NCBI RefSeq assembly: GCF_006265225.1 | Contig: NZ_VDCS01000001.1 | Span: 310,001 to 374,000, forward strand | DNA length: 64,000 nt | Direction of reading: 5' to 3' | Origin: Allotamlana fucoidanivorans | GTDB lineage: Bacteria > Bacteroidota > Bacteroidia > Flavobacteriales > Flavobacteriaceae | Part shown: positions 50,025 through 59,526 of the stretch, one piece after another | How the letters are laid out: each line of letters opens with the position of its first letter | Position numbering within the stretch: position 1 is the first letter of the stretch | Position numbers and translations under genes: made by a program | The notes under the pieces: model-generated | What the model saw: the letters and a program-made list of their open reading frames with translations, nothing else | Databases searched by the model: none | What the model was told of the DNA's origin: nothing

Positions 50025-51110
50025 TTATTTGTTGGGTTTGTTGTCCTCAAATATACCAAGTTTTCTGGCTCTAGACTCCCAACTTTTTCTAGCTAGAACC
50101 TGTAAGTCTGACACATTATCACTTTCATCCATAATTTCTAGTCCGAGTAAGGTTTCTATAACGTCTTCCATGGTTACTAAGCCACTTACCGAGCCATATT
50201 CATCAACAACCAAAGCCATATGGTTTCGGCTTTCAACCAATTGTTCAAACAGTGTTGGAATAGGTAAACTCCTGTCTACTACAATAATATTTCGCTTGAG
50301 TTCTGAGAGTTTTTTTGAACCGTTGTCAAGAGCCATTTCCTTAAATACTTCATCTTTTAAAACAAGCCCCGTAATATTATCATGCTCATCAGTGTACACA
50401 GGTATTCTTGAAAACCGTAGGTTTAAATTTTTGTTGAAAAAATCTTCAACCGTTGTAGTTTCGTTCTCTGTTTTCATCACCGTTCTAGGGGTCATCACAT
50501 CCTTGGCAAAAATCTCCTTAAAATTGAGTAGGTTTTTTATGATTTTGCTTTCATTTTCCTGGAACACTCCTTCTTCGTGAGCTACATCGGTCATGGCTAC
50601 AAAACCTTCGCGAGTTAATACACTGCCGTGCCCTGTACCTCCAATGAGTTTTGTTGTGAGCTGCAATACCCATAAAATCCCGGTCCATTTTAAAGGAAAA
50701 ATCATGATAGTAAGGGCTTTTGATGCAAAATTAGCTAAACCTTTCCAGTAGGTAGCACCTATGGTTTTGGGGATGATTTCTGAAGCCACCAAAATTAAAA
50801 AAGTCATGATAGCTGAAACGATACCAACGGTATTAATACCAAAAAATTCAAGTTTAAAAGGAAGTTTTTCAGCTTCAATGCCTACCATCATGGCCCCTAG
50901 GGTATGCGCAATGGTGTTTAAAGTAAGTATGGCAATAAGTGGTTTATCTACATCTTTTTTAAGTGCTTCTAGGGTAAAGGCGTAGTCTCTCCCTTCTTGT
51001 TTTTTTATATTGATAAATGTTGGGGTAACACTAAGTAAAACAGCCTCTAGGATAGAACATAAAAAGGAAAAGAATATGGAAATGGTGGCCCAAAATATAA
51101 GTGTGGTCAT
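50025..51110 (-). CDS. CNNM/CorC-family membrane protein with CBS domains
   Basis: 361 residues: a DUF21 membrane domain with about four segments (about 1-165; GAMMVGIEAEKLPF and EIIPKTIGA are typical) and a cytoplasmic CBS pair (about 190-320, with MTPRTVM and VDEYGSVSGLVTMEDVIETLLG). The final CorC transporter-associated domain of longer relatives is missing. Such proteins export or regulate Mg2+ or other divalent ions. It sits 25 bases after hemB and directly before ogt. Confidence 0.88.
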   Translation of the reverse strand: MTTLIFWATISIFFSFLCSILEAVLLSVTPTFINIKKQEGRDYAFTLEALKKDVDKPLIAILTLNTIAHTLGAMMVGIEAEKLPFKLEFFGINTVGIVSAIMTFLILVASEIIPKTIGATYWKGLANFASKALTIMIFPLKWTGILWVLQLTTKLIGGTGHGSVLTREGFVAMTDVAHEEGVFQENESKIIKNLLNFKEIFAKDVMTPRTVMKTENETTTVEDFFNKNLNLRFSRIPVYTDEHDNITGLVLKDEVFKEMALDNGSKKLSELKRNIIVVDRSLPIPTLFEQLVESRNHMALVVDEYGSVSGLVTMEDVIETLLGLEIMDESDNVSDLQVLARKSWESRARKLGIFEDNKPNK

Positions 51111-51135
51111 TGTATTTTAATTTACAGGTGCTAAA

Positions 51136-52125
51136 TTAAGAAATCAATTTAACTACATCTTTCGCAAAATACGAGGCGATAATGTCTGCCCCAGCACGTT
51201 TAAAAGCTATAGTGGTTTCTAGCATCACTTGGTCATGGTCTAACCATCCGTTTTGGGCTGCAGCTTTAATCATAGCGTATTCTCCTGATACTTGATACAC
51301 GGCTACAGGTACATCAACTTCATTTTTAATGTCTCTTAAAATGTCTAGGTAAGAAAGGCCAGGTTTTACCATAACAATATCTGCACCTTCTTCAATATCC
51401 ATTTCGGTTTCTTTAATGGCTTCAAATCGGTTGCCGTAATCCATTTGGTAGGTTTTTTTATCCTTTGGAATGTCAACTAAATCAACAGGAGCAGAGTCTA
51501 AAGCATCTCTAAAAGGGCCGTAAAATGATGAAGCATATTTAGCCGAATAACTCATAATACCTGTATTTATAAAACCTTCATCTTCTAAAGCCTCCCGAAT
51601 GGTTAAAATACGTCCGTCCATCATATCACTTGGCGCCACAAAATCGGCTCCAGCTTCAGCGTGAGAAAGGCTCATTTCAGCAAGAAATAGAGCGGTTGCA
51701 TCATTAACAATCTCTCCGTTGTCAATTATGCCATCATGCCCGTAAGCGGAGTAAGGGTCTAAGGCCACATCGGTCATGACGAGCATATCCGGACAAACGT
51801 TTTTAACTGTTTTTATAGCACGTTGCATGAGTCCATTAGGATTTAAAGCCTCTTCTCCTGCATTATCCTTTAAATTATCAGGCACTTTAACAAATAGCAA
51901 TACCGATTTTAGCCCTAATTTCCACAGTTCTTTTATTTCATTTTCAAGCAAATCTAAACTATAACGAAAATAATTAGGCATTGATGGAATTTCGTCTTTT
52001 ATACCTTTGCCTTCAACAACAAATAATGGTACTAAAAAGTCGTTTGGGGTTATAATGGTTTCGCGAACTAAAGAACGAATGGCTTCGTTGGTTCTTAATC
52101 GTCTATTTCTTCGTAATGGGTACAT
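51136..52125 (-). CDS. hemB: Delta-aminolevulinic acid dehydratase (porphobilinogen synthase)
   Basis: 329 residues. It joins two 5-aminolevulinates into porphobilinogen. The Schiff-base lysines are in MSYSAKYASSFYGPFRDA and VMVKPGLSYLDI, and VAVYQVSGEYAM is conserved. Metal-site sequence in the DVALDPYSAYGHDGI region lacks the zinc-site cysteines, favouring a Mg2+-type enzyme. It follows the DUF4421 gene by 11 bases in the heme operon. Confidence 0.97.
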   Translation of the reverse strand: MYPLRRNRRLRTNEAIRSLVRETIITPNDFLVPLFVVEGKGIKDEIPSMPNYFRYSLDLLENEIKELWKLGLKSVLLFVKVPDNLKDNAGEEALNPNGLMQRAIKTVKNVCPDMLVMTDVALDPYSAYGHDGIIDNGEIVNDATALFLAEMSLSHAEAGADFVAPSDMMDGRILTIREALEDEGFINTGIMSYSAKYASSFYGPFRDALDSAPVDLVDIPKDKKTYQMDYGNRFEAIKETEMDIEEGADIVMVKPGLSYLDILRDIKNEVDVPVAVYQVSGEYAMIKAAAQNGWLDHDQVMLETTIAFKRAGADIIASYFAKDVVKLIS

Positions 52126-52136
52126 AATTTTTGGTT

Positions 52137-53090
52137 TTAAAAGCCAATAAAGTCATTAACATCATCGGCCCATTTCATAAATTTTTTGGGTGCTTTAAAG
52201 CGATATCCTATATATAATTCAATAAAACTGATAGCGTCACCTTGTCTGTTAGTATTACCAATACTTTTTTCTAAAACGGAGATATTGGTGTTAATGCCTG
52301 AGAAAAATGAATCAGAATTATAGCTTAATACAACGCGTCCAGTAAGCTCATACAAAATAGTGTTTATATTTTCGGCGCCTACATTTTCAGAATGACTTAA
52401 ACCCATACCAAACGATGCTCCAGCAGAAAATAAGAGTTTATTAGATAGTACAAAGTTATAATAATAACTTGGCGAAATGGCTATATCAAAAGAAGTAGCG
52501 CGTTCGCTAAGATTATCTGTATTAACAAAAAACTTGGTGTAATACAGCGAAAGTTTAGGAATAAAACTTCCAGCACTTTTATTTTGCTTTTCGTTTTGAT
52601 AGCCTATCGCTCTAAACGAGAATTTTTTATTGAATATATACGATGTGGCACCTCCAAGTTTTAAGGTTTCTATTTCAGGAAAATAAAATGAGGAAAAATT
52701 ATTGTCGCTAAAAGAAAATCCCTTTTGGTAGTAAAAATCAATGGTTTGCATCCATTGGCGGTAAAACATTCTGAAGTTTAAGTTAAACAATTCAGAATCG
52801 GCATTATCTTTATTCGTGTTTAAAAATTTAGGAGAAAACCCAAACGCAAGTTCTACGCTTCTAAATAAAAGTGATGCTCCTAAGTAATCTCTTTCATTTG
52901 GGCGTAATTCGTATTCTTCCCCGTCATTATCTGCAAAGAAAAAGATATTTGCTGTGTTTACTAACGATAATCTGGCTGATATTTTATCAGGGAACCCTGT
53001 AATATATTCACTTTTAGCAATACTATCCTGCGCCAAAGTAGGTAGTGTGCAGCAAATTATATAAGTATATAGTAGTTTTTTTATACCCAA
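52137..53090 (-). CDS. DUF4421 outer-membrane beta-barrel protein
   Basis: 317 residues with a signal peptide (about 1-20, ending TLAQ). The rest is a run of amphipathic strands (for example KISARLSLVNTANIFFF, FSFRAIGYQNEKQNKS, ISFIELYIGYRFKAPKKFMKW), as in the DUF4421 family, ending VNDFIGF. It has no known role. It lies inside the heme operon, overlapping hemF by 10 bases and 11 bases before hemB, so it may be co-regulated with heme synthesis. Confidence 0.78.
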   Translation of the reverse strand: MGIKKLLYTYIICCTLPTLAQDSIAKSEYITGFPDKISARLSLVNTANIFFFADNDGEEYELRPNERDYLGASLLFRSVELAFGFSPKFLNTNKDNADSELFNLNFRMFYRQWMQTIDFYYQKGFSFSDNNFSSFYFPEIETLKLGGATSYIFNKKFSFRAIGYQNEKQNKSAGSFIPKLSLYYTKFFVNTDNLSERATSFDIAISPSYYYNFVLSNKLLFSAGASFGMGLSHSENVGAENINTILYELTGRVVLSYNSDSFFSGINTNISVLEKSIGNTNRQGDAISFIELYIGYRFKAPKKFMKWADDVNDFIGF

Positions 53091-53983
53091 TCTTTAGGTG
53101 TTTTTAAAACGGTTATTAATTTTTCTTCTTCGCTTCCTGGTTCGGGGTGGTGGTCATAAACCCATTGTACATGCGGTGGTAAGCTCATCAAAATACTTTC
53201 AATACGACCATTGGTTTTAAGTCCGAATAATGTGCCTTTATCATGTACTAAATTAAATTCAACATAACGCCCACGACGAATTTCTTGCCAGTTACGTTGT
53301 GCTTCAGTATAATCTAAATCTTTTCGTTTTTCAACTATGGGGATATAAGCCTCTAAAAAGCTATTACCTATTTCAGTAACAAAGCTGTACCAATTGTTCA
53401 TGCTCATTTTGTCTGTAGCTTTACAATAATCAAAAAACAAGCCTCCTATTCCTCTCCCTTCATTTCTATGTGCGTTATAAAAGTACTCATCGCATCGTTT
53501 TTTGTAATTCGGATAAAACTCAGGGTTATGTTTATCGCAAGCTGTTTTACAGGTTTGATGAAAATGAATAGCATCTTCTTCAAATAAATAATAAGGCGTT
53601 AAGTCTTGGCCGCCACCAAACCAGCTGTCTATAATGTTGCCCTCTTCATTATACATTTCAAAGTAACGCCAATTGGCATGAACTGTTGGAACCATTGGGT
53701 TTTTTGGATGAAGAACGAGACTTAATCCGCAGGCAAAAAAGTCAACATCACCAACCTTAAAATACGTTTGCATAGACTTTGGAAGTTTTCCGTGTACACC
53801 AGAAATATTTACACCGCCTTTTTCAAAAACATTTCCATTTTGAATTACGCGGGTTCTTCCGCCACCACCCTCTGGCCTGTCCCAGAGATCTTCTTGAAAC
53901 TCGGCATGACCGTCAATAGCTTCAAGGGCTGAAGTAATTTGGTCTTGAAGGGTGTGTATATAGTTGAAAAATTGATCTTTCAT
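53081..53983 (-). CDS. hemF: Oxygen-dependent coproporphyrinogen III oxidase
   Basis: 300 residues, usual length. It converts coproporphyrinogen III to protoporphyrinogen IX using O2. FGGGQDLTPYYLFEEDAIHFH, YVEFNLVHDKGTLFGLKT and SILMSLPPHVQWVY are the family signatures. The gene lies 5 bases after the GNAT gene and overlaps DUF4421 by 10 bases. An oxygen-independent HemN is not encoded in this window. Confidence 0.97.
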   Translation of the reverse strand: MKDQFFNYIHTLQDQITSALEAIDGHAEFQEDLWDRPEGGGGRTRVIQNGNVFEKGGVNISGVHGKLPKSMQTYFKVGDVDFFACGLSLVLHPKNPMVPTVHANWRYFEMYNEEGNIIDSWFGGGQDLTPYYLFEEDAIHFHQTCKTACDKHNPEFYPNYKKRCDEYFYNAHRNEGRGIGGLFFDYCKATDKMSMNNWYSFVTEIGNSFLEAYIPIVEKRKDLDYTEAQRNWQEIRRGRYVEFNLVHDKGTLFGLKTNGRIESILMSLPPHVQWVYDHHPEPGSEEEKLITVLKTPKDWV

Positions 53984-53988
53984 TACTG

Positions 53989-54537
53989 TTAGTTTATTTT
54001 ATGATATAGCTCGTATAGTTCCATATTGAGCGCACGTTCTTTTGGGGGTGTAAATGCTTTTTTTAATGTTTTTATCCAAGTAAAATGACATGAAGTAGCT
54101 ACTGTAATACTTGGCGTATTGCTTTTATGCACTATGATTTGAAGCGTTTCCAGTTTAAGCTCATTAAATGCGTGTTTTGATAGTAACGCTATGGCTTCAG
54201 AAATTACCCCTTTCCCTTTGTGTTTGTAATCAATACAATAGGCAAACTCACCTTGTTTTTTAATCCAATCAATAGCTTTAAGGTAGATTAAACCAACTAT
54301 TTTATTTGCGTTTTGTGGCTTTAAGGTAAATAGAATCTCTTTTTTTGAATTGAACTCACGGATTTTGTTTTCAACAAAAACTTGGGATAATTCTGGAGTT
54401 AGGTTTTGTGCTAAAGTTTTTGGAAAATACCGGTTTAACCTATCTTTATTTGCAGAAACAAAATCATATATACCCCAATGATCAAGTGATAATACTGGTT
54501 GAATGGTATATATTGAACAGTTAATCTGCATTAACAA
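53989..54537 (-). CDS. GNAT-family N-acetyltransferase (RimJ/RimL-like)
   Basis: 182 residues. The GNAT fold shows in KIVGLIYLKAIDWIKKQGEFAYCI, KHKGKGVISEAIALLSKHAF (the acetyl-CoA loop) and LETLQIIVHKSNTPSITVA. Relatives acetylate protein N-termini or small molecules. It starts inside the last 17 bases of the EI24 gene; an alternative ATG at 54531 is possible. Role in the heme operon unknown. Confidence 0.85.
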   Translation of the reverse strand: MLMQINCSIYTIQPVLSLDHWGIYDFVSANKDRLNRYFPKTLAQNLTPELSQVFVENKIREFNSKKEILFTLKPQNANKIVGLIYLKAIDWIKKQGEFAYCIDYKHKGKGVISEAIALLSKHAFNELKLETLQIIVHKSNTPSITVATSCHFTWIKTLKKAFTPPKERALNMELYELYHKIN

Positions 54538-55279
54538 GTTTGTTTTTTAATGTCAAGACTTCAATAGTTTTAACCGAAGCTGCTGTAACCGATAAAGGTA
54601 ACACTAAAATTACACCAATTACAGGAATTAATAAAAACAAAATAAAGATGATACCATTTCCAATCGCTATACCTTTATGGTGTTTAACAAATTTAATACT
54701 TTCTTTATAGTTAAAGTGGCGTTCTAAAGTGTAATCCATATTTCCAAAACCTGCATAATAGGCTTGTACAGTAAATAATAGCACGACTGAAAATATATTT
54801 ATTACTGGAATGAACTTTAGAAGCAAAATAGGCATGGTCAATACCAGTTCCATCATCAGGTTTCTAAGGTTGATTTTAATACCACGCCATAGCTGTTGAA
54901 TAAACGATGTATTTCTATATGAATGCGGTTTAAAACCAGTTAAATGCGCTTCAATTTTCTCTGAAACAGGACTCATAAATGGTGCTGAAAAAGCCATGAT
55001 AATGTGCTTGTACAATATAAGTCCTATGGCTAAAACAATGATGACACCAATAAAAGTTCCTATGGTAGAAAAGGTTTCTTTGCCCCAATCCCAAACCCAT
55101 ATTTGAGAGATAAACTGCCCAATGTTGTCCGATAACCCATATGCTGAAACACCTATAATTACAGCAGTAAGTAAAGAAATTAGCATGGGTATGGCAAAAT
55201 ATTTCCAAAGTTTAAGTTTAGAAATGAGGCTAAATACCCCAAAATATGCTTGAATTCCTGAAAATATATGTTTAATCAT
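54521..55279 (-). CDS. EI24-domain membrane protein (CysZ-like)
   Basis: 252 residues with about six membrane segments. The sequence fits the EI24/CysZ family (ISLLTAVIIGVSAYGL start, then APFMSPVSEKIEAHLTG, a VINIFSVVLLFTVQAYYAGFGNMDYTLERHF segment). CysZ imports sulfate in enterobacteria, but this gene lies inside the heme operon between hemE and hemF, so a different cargo is possible. It overlaps the GNAT gene by 17 bases. Confidence 0.83.
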   Translation of the reverse strand: MIKHIFSGIQAYFGVFSLISKLKLWKYFAIPMLISLLTAVIIGVSAYGLSDNIGQFISQIWVWDWGKETFSTIGTFIGVIIVLAIGLILYKHIIMAFSAPFMSPVSEKIEAHLTGFKPHSYRNTSFIQQLWRGIKINLRNLMMELVLTMPILLLKFIPVINIFSVVLLFTVQAYYAGFGNMDYTLERHFNYKESIKFVKHHKGIAIGNGIIFILFLLIPVIGVILVLPLSVTAASVKTIEVLTLKNKLVNAD

Positions 55280-55354
55280 GACGTTGTTTTAGCTTTAGCT
55301 TACAGCGTTATTTTTGAACTTTATAAGGAAAGAAAAACCATCGCTAAAATTGAA

Positions 55355-55389
55355 TTTACCTTTTATATGGTAATGATATAAAAGGTAAA
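55355..55389. repeat. 14-base perfect inverted repeat between hemE and the EI24 gene
   Basis: TTTACCTTTTATAT (55355-55368) and ATATAAAAGGTAAA (55376-55389) with a 7-base loop. No T tract follows on the minus strand. It may attenuate transcription or stabilise the upstream mRNA within the heme operon. Confidence 0.5.
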
Positions 55390-55405
55390 AGGCATTTTAT
55401 TTTTG

Positions 55406-56431
55406 TTACTGACCATATTCTTTTACCGCATCAATAAAGGCTTTTGCATGATCTAAAGGAACGTTTGGTAAAATACCATGCCCTAAATTTACAATATACT
55501 TATCTTTTCCAAAGTCATCAATCATTTGATGTACCATTTTTTTAATGGTTGCAGGGGGTGATAACAAGCGCGTAGGATCAAAATTACCTTGTAATGTTAT
55601 ATTTCCACCCGTTAAATAACGGGCGTTTTGTGGAGAACACGTCCAATCTACACCTAAAGCCGACGCTTTACTTTTGGCCATTTCCCCTAGTGCAAACCAA
55701 CAGCCTTTTCCAAATGCAATGACTGGAGCGTTATCTTTTAAAGCTTCAATAATTTGATTGATATATTGCCATGAAAACTCCTGATAATCGGTTGGAGAAA
55801 GCATACCACCCCAAGAATCAAAGACTTGAACCGCATTAACACCAGCCTTTACTTTTTCTTTTAAGTAAGCAATGGTGGTATCTGTTATTTTTTGCAGCAT
55901 TTGATGAGCGGCTGCGGGGTTAGTAAAACAAAACTCCTTAGCTTTATCAAAGGTTTTGCTGCCTTGGCCTTGTACACAATAGCATAAAATAGTCCATGGC
56001 GAACCAGCAAAACCAATTAACGGAATATCGTCATTAAGTAATTCTTTGGTGGCTTTTATGGCTTGATATACATAATCTAAGGCCTGAGTGACATCTGGAA
56101 CAATAACATTGTCAACATCTTTTTGGGTACGAACAGGATTTGGTAAATATGGTCCAAAGTTAGGTTTCATTTGTACCTCGATGTTCATGGCTTGTGGAAT
56201 AACCAAAATATCGCTAAACAAAATGGCCGCATCCATACCGTATCTTCTAATGGGTTGTACAGTAATTTCACTGGCCAACTCAGGCGTTTGGCAACGGGTA
56301 AAGAAGTCGTATTTTTCACGTATGGCCATGAATTCCGGTAGATATCTTCCTGCTTGACGCATCATCCAAACTGGAGGGCGTTTTACCGTTTCTCCCTTTA
56401 AAGCTCTTAAAAATAAATCGTTTTTAATCAT
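55406..56431 (-). CDS. hemE: Uroporphyrinogen decarboxylase
   Basis: 341 residues. [16 protein letters not shown] carries the substrate-binding arginines, [20 protein letters not shown] the second conserved block, and [13 protein letters not shown] the C-terminal one. It turns uroporphyrinogen III into coproporphyrinogen III. It lies 74 bases after the hemC-hemD fusion gene. Confidence 0.97.
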   Translation of the reverse strand: MIKNDLFLRALKGETVKRPPVWMMRQAGRYLPEFMAIREKYDFFTRCQTPELASEITVQPIRRYGMDAAILFSDILVIPQAMNIEVQMKPNFGPYLPNPVRTQKDVDNVIVPDVTQALDYVYQAIKATKELLNDDIPLIGFAGSPWTILCYCVQGQGSKTFDKAKEFCFTNPAAAHQMLQKITDTTIAYLKEKVKAGVNAVQVFDSWGGMLSPTDYQEFSWQYINQIIEALKDNAPVIAFGKGCWFALGEMAKSKASALGVDWTCSPQNARYLTGGNITLQGNFDPTRLLSPPATIKKMVHQMIDDFGKDKYIVNLGHGILPNVPLDHAKAFIDAVKEYGQ

Positions 56432-56505
56432 AGTTATTTGTTCTGAGTTGTTGGCTATGAGGTTTGAGCAGAGGCTATTGACCTGAAATGAATAACCAAA
56501 AACCG

Positions 56506-58083
56506 TTAAATATAATGTTGATTCACTAATTCTATAACACTTTCAACAGTTGGCACTTTGGCAATTCTCACATCATCAAAATGCCTTTTTGCTGCTTTAG
56601 CTGTGGTTTCTCCTATGCAAAACGCGATAATCTCGTTTTTGTTTTTTTCAACATAACTATCAACGGTTGAGGGGCTGTAAAACATGACACCTTCAATAGA
56701 ATCGGCTACTTTAAATCCGTCAAACTTAGTTTGGTAAGCCTCAACCTCATTCACTGCTATGTTGTTTTTCTCTAATATGGTAGGCAAATCATCCAGTCTA
56801 ATATCGCTACAAAAATAAGTTACCTCACTTCCCTCCATATATTCCACAAGGTATTCAGCAAGTTTTTTTGCATTTTTCTCGGTATGGGTTACGGGGCCAA
56901 TTTTGTTTTCAATTAACCGTTTGGTACGTCGTCCTACACAATAAATATTTTTAAACTGTAATTCACTGGAAGAAAAGTTTGTAGATAGGGCTTCTACCGC
57001 ATTTTTGCTGGTAATAATTACATTTTCAATTTCTTTTTTTATGAATCGTGGATGAATTCTATTTAACCCAATTTTTATAAAGTCAGAACTGTCAGCTACT
57101 ACCTTTTCATGAAACAATAAGCGTTGATCTTCTGTAAAAGATTTCGTAGAAAACACTTTAGCTTTTTTAGTGGAGTTTTTAATGGTATCCATGAGGCGTT
57201 TACCACCGCGCTCTATAATGAAGTCTGCACAAAATTGTGCCATATCTTTGTGTTCACCAAGATTTTTAACTCGGGTCACATCAATACGTTTAGAGCCGTC
57301 TTCACTTAGCAAAACACCTTTAAAGTTAATCTCATTATTTTTTATTACGGCCAGAGCACCAATAGGAGCGGTACAACCACCTTCAAGTTTGTTTAGAAAT
57401 TCACGTTCAATAGTGGTACAAATTTCTGTTTCTTCATGATTTAGTTGGGCGCATGCTTTAAGAGAAAAATCATCTTCGCCTAAAGCTGTAATCATAATGG
57501 CACCTTGCGCTGGCGCTGGGATCATCCAATCTAAATTAACGGCTTCATCAGGGCGTATTCCTATTCTTCCAATGCCTGCAGCGGCAAAAATAGCACCATT
57601 CCACTGGTCGTTATCTTTGAGCTTTTGTAGTCTGGAGTTCACATTGCCACGTAAATCAACAATGGTATGCGTGGGAAAACGGTTGAGCCATTGGGCACGT
57701 CTTCTTAAGCTTCCTGTGGCAATAACAGCATCTTTGGCTCCTAAAAATTCTTCGTTGTTTTTAAAAACCAGCGTATCATTTACATTTCCACGTTTTAACA
57801 CTGCTGCTTGAACAATGCCTTTTGGTAACACTGTTGGTACATCTTTTAAGGAATGAACAGCTATATCAATATCATGATTAAGCATAGCAATATCAAGCGT
57901 TCGGGTGAAAATACCTGTAATGCCCAGTTCGTATAGGGGTTTATCAAGAACTATATCGCCCGTAGATTTTACGGGAACAAGCTCTGTAACATACCCTAAA
58001 TTTTCAAGTTGATGTTTAACTATGTTGGCCTGCCATAGTGCTAACTCACTATCGCGTGTACCAATTCTTATGGTTTTAGACAT
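56506..58083 (-). CDS. hemCD: Hydroxymethylbilane synthase fused to uroporphyrinogen-III synthase
   Basis: 525 residues. HemC occupies about 1-300: [15 protein letters not shown] start, K80-containing HSLKDVPT, the SLRRRAQWL and VDLRGNV arginines, and cofactor-attachment cysteine C237 in [10 protein letters not shown]. HemD follows at about 308-525 with weak but recognisable strands ([37 protein letters not shown]). One protein therefore makes the linear tetrapyrrole and closes it. It overlaps hemA by 8 bases. Confidence 0.93.
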   Translation of the reverse strand: MSKTIRIGTRDSELALWQANIVKHQLENLGYVTELVPVKSTGDIVLDKPLYELGITGIFTRTLDIAMLNHDIDIAVHSLKDVPTVLPKGIVQAAVLKRGNVNDTLVFKNNEEFLGAKDAVIATGSLRRRAQWLNRFPTHTIVDLRGNVNSRLQKLKDNDQWNGAIFAAAGIGRIGIRPDEAVNLDWMIPAPAQGAIMITALGEDDFSLKACAQLNHEETEICTTIEREFLNKLEGGCTAPIGALAVIKNNEINFKGVLLSEDGSKRIDVTRVKNLGEHKDMAQFCADFIIERGGKRLMDTIKNSTKKAKVFSTKSFTEDQRLLFHEKVVADSSDFIKIGLNRIHPRFIKKEIENVIITSKNAVEALSTNFSSSELQFKNIYCVGRRTKRLIENKIGPVTHTEKNAKKLAEYLVEYMEGSEVTYFCSDIRLDDLPTILEKNNIAVNEVEAYQTKFDGFKVADSIEGVMFYSPSTVDSYVEKNKNEIIAFCIGETTAKAAKRHFDDVRIAKVPTVESVIELVNQHYI

Positions 58084-59338
58084 GTTTTGTTGAAGGTTCT
58101 AACTGGAACACTTTTTTTATGAGTTCCAAACTTTCGTCGGTAGGAACATCATCATCTTTTAAGTGATGGGCAAAGTGGTTAGTGATTTTTTGAATAATAT
58201 TATTGCTAATAATTGCGGCTTGAGTCTCATTAAAATCAGCATGTTTTTTACGTTGCACTTCCAATTCGGCAGCAGCAAAATCAGATAATTTATGTTTTAA
58301 GGCTTTAATAGTTGGTGCAAACTTTCTAGTTTCTAACCATTCGCTGAATTCTAAATTTACTTCATCTAGAATGGCTTCAGCCATAGGAATCTGGGCTTTT
58401 CTTGCCTCTAAAGTTTGATCTGTAATTTGCGAAAGATGATCTAAATGCACAAGTGACACATTATCAAGTTCCTCAACATTAGCGTCTACATTTTTTGGAA
58501 TAGATAAATCAAGAATCAATAAGGGTTTTTCAGACTGAATAATATGCTTGTCAATGGTTGGGCGTTGGGCACCAGTGGCAACAATCAAAATATCAGAATT
58601 AGAAATTTCTTCTTGTAAATTGGCATAATCTTTAACAATCAAATTAAACTTACCAGCAATTTGCTCGGCTTTTGTTTTGGTTCTATTGATTAAAGTGATG
58701 TGCTCATTTTTAGTGTGTTTTACCAGGTTTTCACAGGTATTTCTTCCAATTTTTCCTGTTCCAAAAAGTAAAATATTTTTATTAGAAACCTGTTCTATAC
58801 TGTTTAAAATATATTGCACTGAGGCAAAAGAAACCGATGTGGCCCCTGATGAAATATTGGTTTCTGTTTTAATGCGCTTACTAGCTTGAATCACCGCATT
58901 TACTAAACGTTCTGTAAAATGATTGAGTAACCCGTGTTTGCGTGACAGTTTTGTGCTTTGTTTAAGCTGACTTATAATTTCAAAATCACCAAGAATCTGG
59001 CTATCTAAACCAGAGCCTACACGAAACATATGTGAAATAGCTTCTTTATTTTTATAAATGTAGGCTACTTCTCTAAATTCTTCAACGGTGCCTCTTGTAT
59101 TGTCACAAAGTAGTTGGATAAGTTGGTAAGGATGCTCTGCAAAACCATAAATTTCAGTACGGTTACAGGTTGATGTTACCACTAAGCTTTCAATATTATT
59201 CGTTTTAGCTTGAGCAAGGAGGCGAAGCTTAGATTCGTCATCTAAACTAAAGTGCCCTCTTATTTCCGCATCGGCTTTTTTGTAACTCAAACCAATGGCG
59301 TAAAAGTACTTACTTCTACTAATGTTATACTTTTGCAT
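58076..59338 (-). CDS. hemA: Glutamyl-tRNA reductase
   Basis: 420 residues. Nucleophile C58 is in STCNRTEIYG. The NADPH domain starts near KNILLFGTGKIGRNTCENL, and the C-terminal dimerisation helices follow (WLETRKFAPTIKALK). It makes glutamate-1-semialdehyde, the first committed step of the C5 route to heme. It is the first gene of the heme operon, with a -7-like box about 24 bases upstream. The AraC-type regulator gene is divergent. Confidence 0.96.
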   Translation of the reverse strand: MQKYNISRSKYFYAIGLSYKKADAEIRGHFSLDDESKLRLLAQAKTNNIESLVVTSTCNRTEIYGFAEHPYQLIQLLCDNTRGTVEEFREVAYIYKNKEAISHMFRVGSGLDSQILGDFEIISQLKQSTKLSRKHGLLNHFTERLVNAVIQASKRIKTETNISSGATSVSFASVQYILNSIEQVSNKNILLFGTGKIGRNTCENLVKHTKNEHITLINRTKTKAEQIAGKFNLIVKDYANLQEEISNSDILIVATGAQRPTIDKHIIQSEKPLLILDLSIPKNVDANVEELDNVSLVHLDHLSQITDQTLEARKAQIPMAEAILDEVNLEFSEWLETRKFAPTIKALKHKLSDFAAAELEVQRKKHADFNETQAAIISNNIIQKITNHFAHHLKDDDVPTDESLELIKKVFQLEPSTKHV

Positions 59339-59361
59339 GCTTAATACCTGAAAATGTGAAG

Positions 59362-59369
59362 CAAAAATA
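59362..59369 (-). promoter_or_regulatory. -7 box candidate for the heme operon
   Basis: On the minus strand TATTTTTG, 24 bases before the hemA start codon, fits TAnnTTTG. The -33 element is not clear, which would suit control by an activator such as the divergent AraC protein. Confidence 0.4.
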
Positions 59370-59526
59370 TAGGGATGCCCTAAAAAAAAGTAACGATAAA
59401 AGAACTTTTATTGTCGTTTGTGGTTTTTTTGCGTTGTTTTTTTATAAAACAGGATAAATATCATAATTTTGTTAGGGTACAGGAGGTTTTTAAACAATTA
59501 ATTTAGAATAAATCTAAATAAAATTT

